Both the position numbers and the translations under genes were made by a program. From Mucilaginibacter myungsuensis (lineage in GTDB: Bacteria > Bacteroidota > Bacteroidia > Sphingobacteriales > Sphingobacteriaceae), in the NCBI RefSeq assembly GCF_015222005.1, contig NZ_JADFFL010000002.1, positions 434,001 to 498,000 of the forward strand: a stretch of DNA of 64,000 nucleotides. Reading direction: 5' to 3'. The notes under the pieces were generated by a model. The model saw only the letters and a program-made list of their open reading frames with translations. It was not told the DNA's origin and did no database searches. Within the stretch, counting starts at the first letter, position 1. Each line of letters starts with the position of its first letter. Shown here in pieces: positions 25,608-33,975 of the stretch.

Positions 25608-26219
25608 TTAATTCTCTGAATTAAGCAGCCGGATGATCTTATCAATGTCCGGATTTTTAATTTTGACTTTCTTTAATTCATCAAAGTTCTCCAGAAATTC
25701 TTCTTTATAAGTTGGGTGTGTTTTGTCAAAAGGCACGTCCTTATATTTTAAATAAAATTTTTTCGCTTTTGAATAGTCACCTTGCAATAACAGCAAGAGC
25801 GGTAGGTTTGCCTGCGGGTACACAAAACCAGGTTCAAACTTTAAGCTTTGATCCAGGTAGTATTTTACGTTGCCGAATTTTTGAGTGATAATACTGTACC
25901 AGGCGAGGCTATTATAATGATGCGCCATTTGAGACCGGATGAGGCTATCCGGTGCTATCCTGTAGTAAGCTGAGTCGAGTGCGACCAATTTGAGGTAGTA
26001 TGCCCTTATCTCTTCGTCAGACCTCAGGCTCGACGTTCCTTGTTTCAAGAGGGTTTCTCGTTGTTTTTTTATTAGTTCAGGATCTGTTTTAATAGACGAA
26101 GAACTAACCGGTCGGTTGGCTTCTGGTCGCAGGTTATTGTGACCTTTATTTTGCCCAAAGGCGATCGAACAAGACAATAGCAACAAACAGGTTAATGAAT
26201 GTAATTTAAAATGACGCAT
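25608..26219 (-). CDS. Secreted TPR-like hypothetical protein
   Basis: 203 aa from ATG 26219, chosen because a signal peptide follows directly (LHSLTCLLLLSCSIAFGQ); a longer frame begins 22 codons upstream without one. The mature part has helical TPR-like repeats (YYRIAPDSLIRSQMAHHYNSLAWYSIITQKFGNVKYYLDQSLKFEPGFVYPQANLPLLLLLQGDYSKAKKFYLKYKD). No specific family known to me. It is the last gene before the repeat-bounded accessory zone. Confidence 0.7.
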   Translation of the reverse strand: MRHFKLHSLTCLLLLSCSIAFGQNKGHNNLRPEANRPVSSSSIKTDPELIKKQRETLLKQGTSSLRSDEEIRAYYLKLVALDSAYYRIAPDSLIRSQMAHHYNSLAWYSIITQKFGNVKYYLDQSLKFEPGFVYPQANLPLLLLLQGDYSKAKKFYLKYKDVPFDKTHPTYKEEFLENFDELKKVKIKNPDIDKIIRLLNSEN

Positions 26220-26306
26220 TGGTTTATAACACATAAAAGCACATATAGTATAAAACGGCTGACTGCACAGTAGAAAATCACGCAATACCTTTCCTTTATG
26301 TGTCTA

Positions 26307-26362
26307 AACAAAATAGCCGGTCCCATGTAAGAAACCGGCTTTAGCAGCAATCAATAGGGGAT
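26307..26362. repeat. Partial copy of the tRNA-Glu 3'-end/terminator repeat (R4)
   Basis: TAGCCGG-TCCCATGTAAGAAACCGGCTTT followed by TCAATAGGGGAT. It is the most diverged of four copies; the tRNA-derived part is reduced to a few bases. It marks the left limit of the accessory zone. Confidence 0.55.
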
Positions 26363-26485
26363 TGTTATTTAGTGTTTGAGTATTATTCTGCTTCAGAACG
26401 ATCAGAGTTGGCGTGATCTAACGCGATATCAAACAAAAGCTGCCCGAGAACCCGAACGGCTTTAATTCAATTTATTTTAGCTGTG

Positions 26486-26776
26486 TTAAGCTTTCGGCAT
26501 CAGCACCGTGTTCACAACATGTATCACTCCATTGCTTTGGAACACATCACCGATCGTGATCTACGATCTGCCACCTTTTTCATCGACCAGATACAGTTTT
26601 TTGCCTTGCTGCATTACCCATATAGAACCAAACCAAAGCCCTGAAAAACGTATGCAGGCCAATAGGAGATCGACGTAAATAAGACTGGAATTCCAAGCCT
26701 GCACTGCGATATTCCACATCTTAACGCAGTCACCATTTTCCTGAGCCGCCCTAACGATCGTCACTTGTCCAAACAA
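26486..26776 (-). pseudogene. Remnant of a fasciclin-domain protein
   Basis: Read on the minus strand, the frame gives QQGKKLYLVDEKGGRS, an in-frame TAG, then ITIGDVFQSNGVIHVVNTVLMPKA and a TAA at 26486-26488. The C-terminal block VFQSNGVIHVVNTVLMP is a textbook fasciclin (FAS1) ending. The upstream ~50 codons (MFGQVTIVRAAQ...) do not match a FAS1 N-terminus and the signal peptide is missing, so the gene is both truncated and interrupted. Intact homologues are secreted adhesion-type proteins. Confidence 0.8.
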
Positions 26777-26828
26777 GCCAACATCTATAAGATGCCAAGC
26801 GTTAGCCTTACTCTATTTCAGTCTACGC

Positions 26829-26846
26829 ATACCATATTTATGGTAT
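26829..26846. promoter_or_regulatory. 18-bp palindrome upstream of the small HTH gene
   Basis: ATACCATA-TT-TATGGTAT, perfect 8-bp arms with 2-base spacer, 37 bases before the ATG and 22 bases before a TAGCTTTG -7 element (26869-26876). A likely autoregulatory operator. Confidence 0.6.
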
Positions 26847-26883
26847 CATAGCAGTTTGTGATCGGTAATAGCTTTGCAACATT

Positions 26884-27099
26884 ATGGATAAAGTACAACT
26901 AAATCACAACGGTGAGATACTTAAGGCAGTGTTCGTTACAGAAAACATCAACATTGCGAAGCTAGCAAAGATCCTTAACGTTAACAGAGGAACAATATAT
27001 TTCTGGTTCACTAAACCGGATCTTCCAAAAGAGAAGCTGAACGAAATTGGGTACGTTATTAATTACGACTTTAAACCACTTTTTAAGCGAGCAGCATAG
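26884..27099 (+). CDS. Small helix-turn-helix DNA-binding protein
   Basis: 71 aa. The centre, NIAKLAKILNVNRGTIYFWFTKPDLPKEKLNEIGYVI, is an XRE/Cro-like helix-turn-helix with recognition helix around RGTIYFWF. Proteins of this size with an HTH and a short tail act as Cro-like repressors in mobile elements. It has a TAGCTTTG -7 element just upstream and a palindrome that may be its own operator. A 15-bp perfect inverted repeat lies 65 bases after the stop. It stands alone in a gene-poor segment bounded by tRNA-derived repeats. Confidence 0.75.
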   Translation: MDKVQLNHNGEILKAVFVTENINIAKLAKILNVNRGTIYFWFTKPDLPKEKLNEIGYVINYDFKPLFKRAA

Positions 27100-27164
27100 G
27101 GTGTTGAGATCGATCTAACGATCAATAGCAAAAAAGTCAGCATTTGTTGCTACTTGCCCGACAG

Positions 27165-27201
27165 CCAAATACAGTTTACATTAGAAGTAAACTGTATTTG
27201 G
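27165..27201. repeat. Perfect 15-bp inverted repeat, not a T-tailed terminator
   Basis: CCAAATACAGTTTAC and its exact complement flank the loop ATTAGAA. The sequence after it (AGAAAAAGG) has no T run on either strand, so ordinary termination is doubtful. It could be a structured RNA end or a recombination/binding site. Confidence 0.65.
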
Positions 27202-27943
27202 AGAAAAAGGATGCTTTACTCAAACGATTTCTGAGAATCCCCAAAAGCTCAATTTTATCGCTTCTGTGATGAAATTTTACCCTTTTGATGATGGGTAAAC
27301 GCAATCGTAAAGCACTTTGAACAATTCAAAATAGATCCTTTTTTAAGTGTTCGGCTGTTCGGTAGGGTGACTTGATGATCAAGGCTTTCAAGACGAGCGT
27401 CATCTGAATTTTACCTATTGCGTTACACCCATAACAATAAAAAAGCCGGTTCCTTGTAAAAAACCGGCTTTTTTATTGTAGTCCATAGGGGAATAGGCTT
27501 GAACGTGGTTTTATAACGTTTCAGCGTCATTCATTTTTGTATAGATTCGATTCATCGTTATTGGCCGTCATTTAAATTTCACCTAACTGGCGCCCCCAAA
27601 TTTGTTGAAACCTTTCAAAAAATTAATTACGCTCTTAGTCAGGAAGACAGGTAATAAAGCAGGCGAATATTGAAGCAAACAGAATATTCATCTACTCTAT
27701 CAAACAATGCTAGTTCGGCATCAGGTTTTATAAGCCTGTATAGAAACGACATTTCTATTAGCAGATCTTTAACAACCGATCTTTTTGTCACTAAAGACCT
27801 CGCCGCACGCTATGCACTTAGTGCCCAGTTAAAATTACTTTTAAGTCATAGCTTAAAAGGTGATAGCGATCACTTTTTTAACCTCTCATTATCACACCGG
27901 CAACGGTAGGTTTGACGGAAATTTGGTCTATAAAACCGATCCT
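27202..27943. other. Gene-poor stretch with tRNA-Glu-derived repeat and a terminator
   Basis: No convincing gene. About 27268-27423 resembles 42202-42392 (shared ATTTTACCCTTTT-GATGATGGGTAAA-like and GTTCGG-TGTTCGGT-GGG words). The repeat R3 follows at 27424-27494. About 27495-27590 resembles 35176-35275. A T-tailed hairpin GGTGAT-AGCG-ATCAC-TTTTTT lies at 27857-27877, just before the PNPOx-like gene. A 79-codon TTG frame at 27670 overlaps that hairpin and has no recognisable features. Confidence 0.6.
27424..27494. repeat. tRNA-Glu 3'-end/terminator repeat (R3)
   Basis: AACAATAAAAAAGCCGGTTCC...AACCGGCTTTTTT, then GTAGTCCATAGGGGAAT. The hairpin equals the terminator of the intact tRNA-Glu gene at 42.4 kb, and AGTCCATAGGGGAAT equals the last 15 bases of that tRNA (acceptor plus T-arm 3' strand). 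Homology to the tRNA stops abruptly after GGGGAAT. Confidence 0.8.
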
Positions 27944-28396
27944 ATGCTTGGACAACTTAACGACACACAAATTGAATTACTGCTTACCGCGCAAGTTACC
28001 GGACACCTGGCATGTCAGCAGGATGGCATACCCTACATTGTGCCCATTAATTATGTTTACCGTAAAGGTGCGATCTACGCACATTCAGGCCCGGGAAAAA
28101 AGATTGATATAATGCGACGCAACCCCGCGGTCTGTTTTGAGGTAGATGACATTACCAGCGTATTCAGGTGGAGATCCGTGATCGTGCAAGGCATTTTTGA
28201 AGAGTTGACCGATATTGCGGAAAAGGAGAATGCCATGCAGGCCATCATACACCGTATTATGCCCATGGCCGATTCGCCGGCGGCGCATCCATCACACGGC
28301 ATCACCGAGAACGAATACGCGATCGGCACCGATATAGACCTGATCGTTTACAAGATCAACATTATTAGCAAGACAGGCAAATTTGAACAAGCCTGA
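27944..28396 (+). CDS. Pyridoxamine 5'-phosphate oxidase-like flavoprotein (NimA-like)
   Basis: 150 aa from ATG 27944 (MLGQLNDTQIELLL). A split-barrel FMN-binding fold: LLTAQVTGHLACQQDGIPYIVPINYVY, IYAHSGPGKKIDIMRRNPAVCFEVDD and WRSVIVQGIFEEL are the usual strands. The family includes NimA-type nitroimidazole reductases and F420/FMN-linked reductases; the true substrate is unknown. It lies at the left of a redox/stress segment, convergent with a Usp gene. Confidence 0.88.
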   Translation: MLGQLNDTQIELLLTAQVTGHLACQQDGIPYIVPINYVYRKGAIYAHSGPGKKIDIMRRNPAVCFEVDDITSVFRWRSVIVQGIFEELTDIAEKENAMQAIIHRIMPMADSPAAHPSHGITENEYAIGTDIDLIVYKINIISKTGKFEQA

Positions 28397-28437
28397 AGAG
28401 TAGTATCTCGTCAATAAATTTTGAGGTATTATAGAGC

Positions 28438-28472
28438 AAGAAAAGCGTCTCCTAAAGAAGGACGCTTTTCTT
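28438..28472. terminator. Bidirectional terminator between PNPOx-like and Usp genes
   Basis: AAGAAAAGCGTC / GACGCTTTTCTT perfect 12-bp stem with A- and T-rich flanks usable from both sides. Confidence 0.88.
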
Positions 28473-28479
28473 ACTTTTA

Positions 28480-29373
28480 TCAGAAAGCCACCAGCGATGC
28501 CGAACGCACATCTTTAGGATAGACTAACAAGGGTATATTGATATGTTTAGCCAACTTTTTAGTGAAGCTGCCGCTGCCCAAAACCTCGTCTAAAAAAGAG
28601 TGGTGACCGTGGCTTATAGCAAGCATGTCTACCATGCTGTGCTCGTATATCCAATCCAGCCCGTGCGGCACATCTATCGCTTTTACATGGCGATAGTAAA
28701 TGCGCCCATAATTTACTTTATCGCTTATTTGCGATAGAAAAGTATCTATAAACATACCACGCTCGCCGGTCTCGTATTTTTCATCACTGATATGGCAAAG
28801 TAAGATGTCAGCATTAAAATGTTTGGCGAAACTTGCCAGTGAGCAAATGGTCTGGATATCCTGGGACCTGAGGTCGGTAGCAAAAGCGATGCGGTGGATG
28901 CCATGGAAAAAAAAATGGGCCGGCACTACCAACAATGGGCCTTCGGTAGCATCGATCATTTTGGCGGTGGTGCTTCCAAATAAGAAACGCTCCACCACAC
29001 CGGCGCCCGACATACCCATCACCACCAGGGGATGATCTGCATCGGCAGCAAGGGTACGTATCACATCGGTAGTGTCGCCAATGGCACTGGTACCGGTAAC
29101 CTTAGGTTGATAGCGATGAACATCGGTATGTTTTTGATGATAGTCGGCAAGGTCAGCGGCCACGGTGGTCAATTCCTGATCTATACCTGTTTTAATATCA
29201 TCATGGTTTTGCAAAGGCCAAACTACCGTATCGGCTATAAAAGCCTCGGTAGGGATGGTGAATGCATGGCATAATTTAACATCGGCTTTGATCATGCCGG
29301 CAATAAACATGGCATAAGTTGCAGCGTTGGCGGCCGGGGCCGAAAAGTCGGTTGGTACTACAATGGTTTTCAT
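28480..29373 (-). CDS. Tandem universal stress protein
   Basis: 297 aa with two UspA domains (about 1-145 and 150-290). Domain 1 starts MKTIVVPTDFSAPAANAATYAM and carries the ATP-binding loop MGMSGAGVVERFLFGSTTAKMI. Domain 2 (HRIAFATDLRSQDIQTICSL) has ISHGHHSFLDEVLGSGSFTKKLA, a degenerate version of the loop. Such proteins rise during hypoxia or growth arrest. It is followed 20 bases upstream by the transpeptidase-like gene on the same strand, so the two may share a transcript. Confidence 0.9.
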   Translation of the reverse strand: MKTIVVPTDFSAPAANAATYAMFIAGMIKADVKLCHAFTIPTEAFIADTVVWPLQNHDDIKTGIDQELTTVAADLADYHQKHTDVHRYQPKVTGTSAIGDTTDVIRTLAADADHPLVVMGMSGAGVVERFLFGSTTAKMIDATEGPLLVVPAHFFFHGIHRIAFATDLRSQDIQTICSLASFAKHFNADILLCHISDEKYETGERGMFIDTFLSQISDKVNYGRIYYRHVKAIDVPHGLDWIYEHSMVDMLAISHGHHSFLDEVLGSGSFTKKLAKHINIPLLVYPKDVRSASLVAF

Positions 29374-29393
29374 GGATCTATTAGGTTATGTTT

Positions 29394-30638
29394 TTAATGC
29401 ACAGAGGATCTGTCGGCGCGTTGGTAAAACGCGGTTTGCAACGGTCGGTCTAACTGATACGGATCATCATAAACCACCAACTCACCATCTTTTAAAGCGC
29501 AGGTTATATAGGTTACAGATAGCGACACGGGCCTGGTCAACATAAAAAGCTGGTACTTTAGCTTAGTTAGGTTTTTGACCAATTGCTTTGCCGAACCTGG
29601 TTGGCCATCAACATTTAGCAGGGCTTGAGCAAGATCAGAGGCGCCATCTAAAGCCACACAAGGAGTACCGATAGCACGTTTAACGTGTTTAAATATCTGC
29701 TTATCTGGTGTGTCTTGTAAGTAAAAGTCATATTGATCAGCGGTCCTGAACAATACCGAACCATAACTATTGTCGCAACCCAGACGTTTTTCGGGCGCGA
29801 TCACAATATGCGTAACGCGGGTTTGCACCTGAGGTGTCGGGGTGCCTTGTTTGCCAACGATCACCTTAAAGTACCTATCGCTATCTACGGTATGGTAAGT
29901 TAATTGATATGTGGGTATATTAACTTGTAAGTAGGCCTGCGTATCATCTATCGCGGCCCAGCGTAAACGTTCCATGTTTATAGCCACCCGCCGCACGTCG
30001 GCCTCGGGCACTTCGTAACAATCGCCGGTATATTGCCCTTTCCATTTGCTCATCCAGCCCTGCAGATCTGCATAAGCTTTAGACTTTGGTTGCACATTAA
30101 AAATGGCAGCATAAATATCAGGGCCTTTAAGCATATCGCGCAAAGCATCCTCAGCAACCAACGGGATACCCAAACCAACGTCCAATCGCTTAGACCCGTA
30201 GATGGGGTTAAGTTTACCATAATGCAGATCATTGATCAGGCTGATCATGGCATCGGTAAGCATCACATCAAATTTTGCTTTTGCGGCGTCGCTTACTTTA
30301 GCCGGGTTTTCCTGCAGATCCTGCAGTAAACTATATTTTAATTGATCCGGATGATAATCTGCATGGGATAATCCAAATTGCAAAACGCAATCCAATATCA
30401 ACATCGCTTTCCAGGTGGGGCTTTCGCTCTTTAAGTTACCTGTCCAGACCGGCTTTAAATTATTTTGCCGGTAATACCTGCCTACCGCTTTGGGATATTT
30501 TAATTGCTTGTCGCTTATCGAACTTAATTGTTTGATCTGCAGATCAAACCCTCGGTCGGTTTGTACCTGCGCTACAGCAGGTATTGTCAGCAGACACAGG
30601 AGCGCGATATATAATTGTCTTGTCCTTACCATATCCAT
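29394..30638 (-). CDS. Degenerate L,D-transpeptidase-like protein (YcbB/ErfK type)
   Basis: 414 aa from ATG 30638 (signal peptide TRQLYIALLCLLTIPAVAQ); a longer frame adds 26 residues. It follows the YcbB layout: a scaffold domain (AVGRYYRQNNLKPVWTG, LQFGLSHADYHPDQLKY, LLTDAMISLINDLHYGKL), MERLRW, then the YkuD-like domain. In active enzymes the latter carries YLHDTP and SHGCIR; here they read YLQDTP and GTPCVAL, so the catalytic His and the S-H-G-x-x-R context are lost although one Cys remains. Probably no longer a classical transpeptidase, or a divergent branch. Confidence 0.75.
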   Translation of the reverse strand: MDMVRTRQLYIALLCLLTIPAVAQVQTDRGFDLQIKQLSSISDKQLKYPKAVGRYYRQNNLKPVWTGNLKSESPTWKAMLILDCVLQFGLSHADYHPDQLKYSLLQDLQENPAKVSDAAKAKFDVMLTDAMISLINDLHYGKLNPIYGSKRLDVGLGIPLVAEDALRDMLKGPDIYAAIFNVQPKSKAYADLQGWMSKWKGQYTGDCYEVPEADVRRVAINMERLRWAAIDDTQAYLQVNIPTYQLTYHTVDSDRYFKVIVGKQGTPTPQVQTRVTHIVIAPEKRLGCDNSYGSVLFRTADQYDFYLQDTPDKQIFKHVKRAIGTPCVALDGASDLAQALLNVDGQPGSAKQLVKNLTKLKYQLFMLTRPVSLSVTYITCALKDGELVVYDDPYQLDRPLQTAFYQRADRSSVH

Positions 30639-30960
30639 CGGTGTTACACCCAAAGTTGGATATAACCCATACGCTACGGGCTGACTGCTATCAGTTAAAA
30701 AACTGACATTCAGCATATTTTAGAAAGACCAACGTGAAGGCCCTATCGTCTATATCACGATCACCATAACAAGAGTTAAAGCGTGACCAGGCCGGACGTT
30801 ACTTGCGCCGTACAATTTTAACCGTTGTGTAATTATTGATCATTAAATACTTATTAGGATTTATCAAAACCACACGCTATATTTATTTTTATCATCGCCC
30901 CTTTTCGAAGTGTCGAGTTTGAACTGCAATTATTGATACGGTGCGCGATATTTTTAGGGC
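30639..30960. other. Divergent intergenic region, no gene seen
   Basis: 322 bases between the divergent L,D-transpeptidase-like and PAS-protein genes. I see AATTATTGAT twice (about 30832 and 30929), but no convincing promoter consensus, structured RNA or repeat. Confidence 0.4.
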
Positions 30961-33894
30961 ATGACCGAACCTGAATTACACAAAAAGTTACTTTACGCGC
31001 TATCCGAGCGTTTGACAGATCAGGCGATCTGCCTTTTAGATAATAACGGAATTATCTCCGATTGGAATATCGGTGCCGAAAAATTTTACAAATTGAGTCC
31101 CGCCGATGCATTAGGAGCACCGGCATCCGCCTTATTTGTCGACCCTCCATTTGACGACGCCTTGACGCAAGTGCGTAAGCATGGTCAATACAATGGTCAA
31201 TGGCAATTGAACATCCTAAGTCCCGGTCCTTTGTTTACAGCGGTATCCCTCGGTAACTTCGACATGGATGATCCATCTAAAGGCATTATCCTTCATGTCG
31301 TCGATAGCAAAACGGTTAACCGGCGGCCGGCAGGAGGCGATCCGGATGATCGTGAAGAAACTGCCGCTTATCAATATGCCCTTGATGAAGCAGCTATAGT
31401 GGCCATTACCGACCAGACCGGCCGCATTACCCATGTTAACGATTATTTTTGCCGGATATCGGGCTATAGCCGCGAGGAATTACTTGGGCAAGATCACAGG
31501 TTGGTCAATTCGGGGCACCATCCTAAAGCCTTTATCCGAAACCTGTGGCGAACCATAGCAGCAGGCAACATATGGCGCGGCGAGATCTGCAACCAAGCTA
31601 AAGATGGCTCTTACTATTGGGTCGCTACCACCATAGTGCCATTCCTTAACCGTTCCGGAAAACCATACCAATACATGGCTATCCGCTTTGACCTGACCGA
31701 AGCGAAAGCGACATCGGGAAGATTGAGTGACCTGCTCGAACGTATCAGTGATGGCTTTATCGCGCTTGACCGTGAATTGAGATACACCTATGTAAACCCA
31801 CGCGTTTGCGAAATGGTGAACATGCGCCCCGAGGATATGTTGGGCAAATACATTTGGGACCTTTTCCCGAACGCGGTAGGCTCGGCGACCTATTTTGCCA
31901 TTGAAAAAGCCCACGTGCAGCAAAAACCGATCGTTCACGAAGACCATTATTTGCCCAATGGGCTTTGGCAGGAAAACAGGATATATCCTACCGAGAATGG
32001 TCTATCAATATTCATCTCCGATATTACGGCCCGCAAATATGATGAATTGCGACAAGTGTTGCTGAACCAGATCAGTACAGCTTTTAATCAGCAGGAAACG
32101 ATGGGCGCTTCGTTAAAGCAAACAATGGATCTGATAAGGTCTTTTTCAGGCGCAGCCCTTGCTGAATGTTGGCTTTCGCGTACCGGCGACAATGACCTTT
32201 ATTTGATCGCCAACGCGGCTATTGATGAACGGACAGAACAAATATTTAATATCAATGCCAATGACCGCCTGTTCACTATCCAACAAGGCTTACAAGGAAA
32301 TACATGGCGCAAAGGTGATGTGGTGTTTTGGAATAACCTATCGGCAACCCCCGATTTTGTGAGGCAAGAGAGCGCGAAGAAAGCAGGAATAACTTCGGCT
32401 ATTGGGATACCTTTATTGAATGATAAACAAATACCAGGTGTGGTGTTACTTGGTCTGACAGGAGACCGGGCACCGATCTTAACGGACGTCTTTTTAAGAC
32501 AGCTATCCGCCCACCTTGGTGCCGAGGTCCGTCGCAAGCAATTAAAGCGCGAATTACAGCATGTTTTTGAAAGCGTCCCTGACATTATTTGCATAATTGG
32601 TACGGATCGTAAATTCAAACGCATTAACCGCGCTATGTGCGACATTTTGGGATATCCAGAACAGGATCTGTTGCAAAAACGAATCGACGACTTGATCTAT
32701 CCTGGTGATCTGGAGGAAAGTAAGCTAAGGATGCAAAGGTTTAAGAACGAAGGGTTAGAAGAGCTTTATTTCGAGAACAGATATTTAACCAAAAACCGCG
32801 AAGTAGTACACTTGGCCTGGACAGTGCGCAAGGCCGCGGAGAAAGGTATCCTGTTTTGTGTAGCTAAAGACATCACAGAAAAAAACAAGTTGGAAACGCT
32901 TTTAAAAAAAACCAACGAATTAGCCCGAATAGGTAGTTGGGAAATAGATATGGCCGGAGACACCGTATTTTGGTCGGCCATAGCGTCGGATATATTAGAA
33001 GCACGGGCCGACCACAAACCCCATCGTGACGATGCGAACCATTTTTATGGGCCTGAAGAATTAGAAATTGTGAATAGTGCAATGGCCCGCCTTATAGAAC
33101 AAGGTGAATCATTCGACATTGAAGTATTATTAAACACGCTCAAAAATAACCGGATATGGGTGCGAGTGTTGGCCGAAGGCGAGTTTGAACATGGCAAGTG
33201 CACCCGAATATATGGTAGTATACAGGATATAAACGAAAGAAAACGGTCACAACTACAACTACTGGAGCAGGCCGAAGCATTAGCCGATTCGGGCAGGCGC
33301 TACAGTGAGCTCTTTCACATGAGTCCCTTACCGATGTTCGTTTTCGATGTGGAAACTTTGGCCTATCTAAATGTGAATGATGCTGCTGTTAGCCACTATG
33401 GCTATAGCAGAGCCGAGTTTTTGCAAATGACCATCCGTGATATACGCCCAAGATCAGAAATGCCCAAACTGGAGGCAGTTATCAAAGACCTGCACCGTGC
33501 AGAGTTTCAATTTAAGCCGGGAGTGTTTACTCATATAAAAAAGAATGGTGTGCAGGTCCAGGTAGAAGTTGTTAGCAGCGCCATTATCTATCAGGGCAGG
33601 TCCGCCCGCTTAGCCTTGGTTACTGATGTGACAGAACGAGTGCGCCACCTTGCTGAGATAGAAGAAAAAAATAAAAAATTACAGGATATTTCGTGGATGC
33701 AATCGCACGTGATACGCGCGCCATTATCTCGCATTATGGGCCTGATCAACCTGCTTCAGGATACTGATCCGGACAAGGAGTCTGTCTCCGAGATCATCGA
33801 ATACATAAAACTTTCGGCAGGCGAGTTAGACCAGGTAATACATGATATCACGATGAACGCCGCAAACAATAACTCATCAACCCGCGATAGTTAG
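30961..33894 (+). CDS. Multi-PAS/GAF sensor with histidine-kinase dimerisation domain but no ATPase domain
   Basis: 977 aa, no transmembrane helix. Order: PAS (about 10-115), PAS (about 135-245, VNDYFCRISGYSREELLGQDHRLVNSGHH), PAS (about 258-360), GAF (about 365-525), PAS (about 535-645), PAS (about 655-765), PAS (about 775-895), then a DHp-like segment KKLQDISWMQSHVIRAPLSRIMGLINLL with an H-box His. The protein stops about 55 residues later (NNNSSTRDS), so the HATPase_c domain (N, G1, G2 boxes) is missing. The next gene is unrelated, so this is not a simple frameshift. It may signal by dimerising with a full kinase. Confidence 0.88.
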   Translation: MTEPELHKKLLYALSERLTDQAICLLDNNGIISDWNIGAEKFYKLSPADALGAPASALFVDPPFDDALTQVRKHGQYNGQWQLNILSPGPLFTAVSLGNFDMDDPSKGIILHVVDSKTVNRRPAGGDPDDREETAAYQYALDEAAIVAITDQTGRITHVNDYFCRISGYSREELLGQDHRLVNSGHHPKAFIRNLWRTIAAGNIWRGEICNQAKDGSYYWVATTIVPFLNRSGKPYQYMAIRFDLTEAKATSGRLSDLLERISDGFIALDRELRYTYVNPRVCEMVNMRPEDMLGKYIWDLFPNAVGSATYFAIEKAHVQQKPIVHEDHYLPNGLWQENRIYPTENGLSIFISDITARKYDELRQVLLNQISTAFNQQETMGASLKQTMDLIRSFSGAALAECWLSRTGDNDLYLIANAAIDERTEQIFNINANDRLFTIQQGLQGNTWRKGDVVFWNNLSATPDFVRQESAKKAGITSAIGIPLLNDKQIPGVVLLGLTGDRAPILTDVFLRQLSAHLGAEVRRKQLKRELQHVFESVPDIICIIGTDRKFKRINRAMCDILGYPEQDLLQKRIDDLIYPGDLEESKLRMQRFKNEGLEELYFENRYLTKNREVVHLAWTVRKAAEKGILFCVAKDITEKNKLETLLKKTNELARIGSWEIDMAGDTVFWSAIASDILEARADHKPHRDDANHFYGPEELEIVNSAMARLIEQGESFDIEVLLNTLKNNRIWVRVLAEGEFEHGKCTRIYGSIQDINERKRSQLQLLEQAEALADSGRRYSELFHMSPLPMFVFDVETLAYLNVNDAAVSHYGYSRAEFLQMTIRDIRPRSEMPKLEAVIKDLHRAEFQFKPGVFTHIKKNGVQVQVEVVSSAIIYQGRSARLALVTDVTERVRHLAEIEEKNKKLQDISWMQSHVIRAPLSRIMGLINLLQDTDPDKESVSEIIEYIKLSAGELDQVIHDITMNAANNNSSTRDS

Positions 33895-33975
33895 TGATCA
33901 GCATCAAACATTAAACTGACTACCATCAGATAGCGGGCAGCATCATGGCAATATCTTTGAGTAAACACTAAAGCC

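Noticed and set aside
27670..27909. A 79-codon frame starting with TTG before the PNPOx-like gene
   Set aside because: No ATG, no family resemblance, and it overlaps a terminator-like hairpin at 27857-27877; likely a chance frame.
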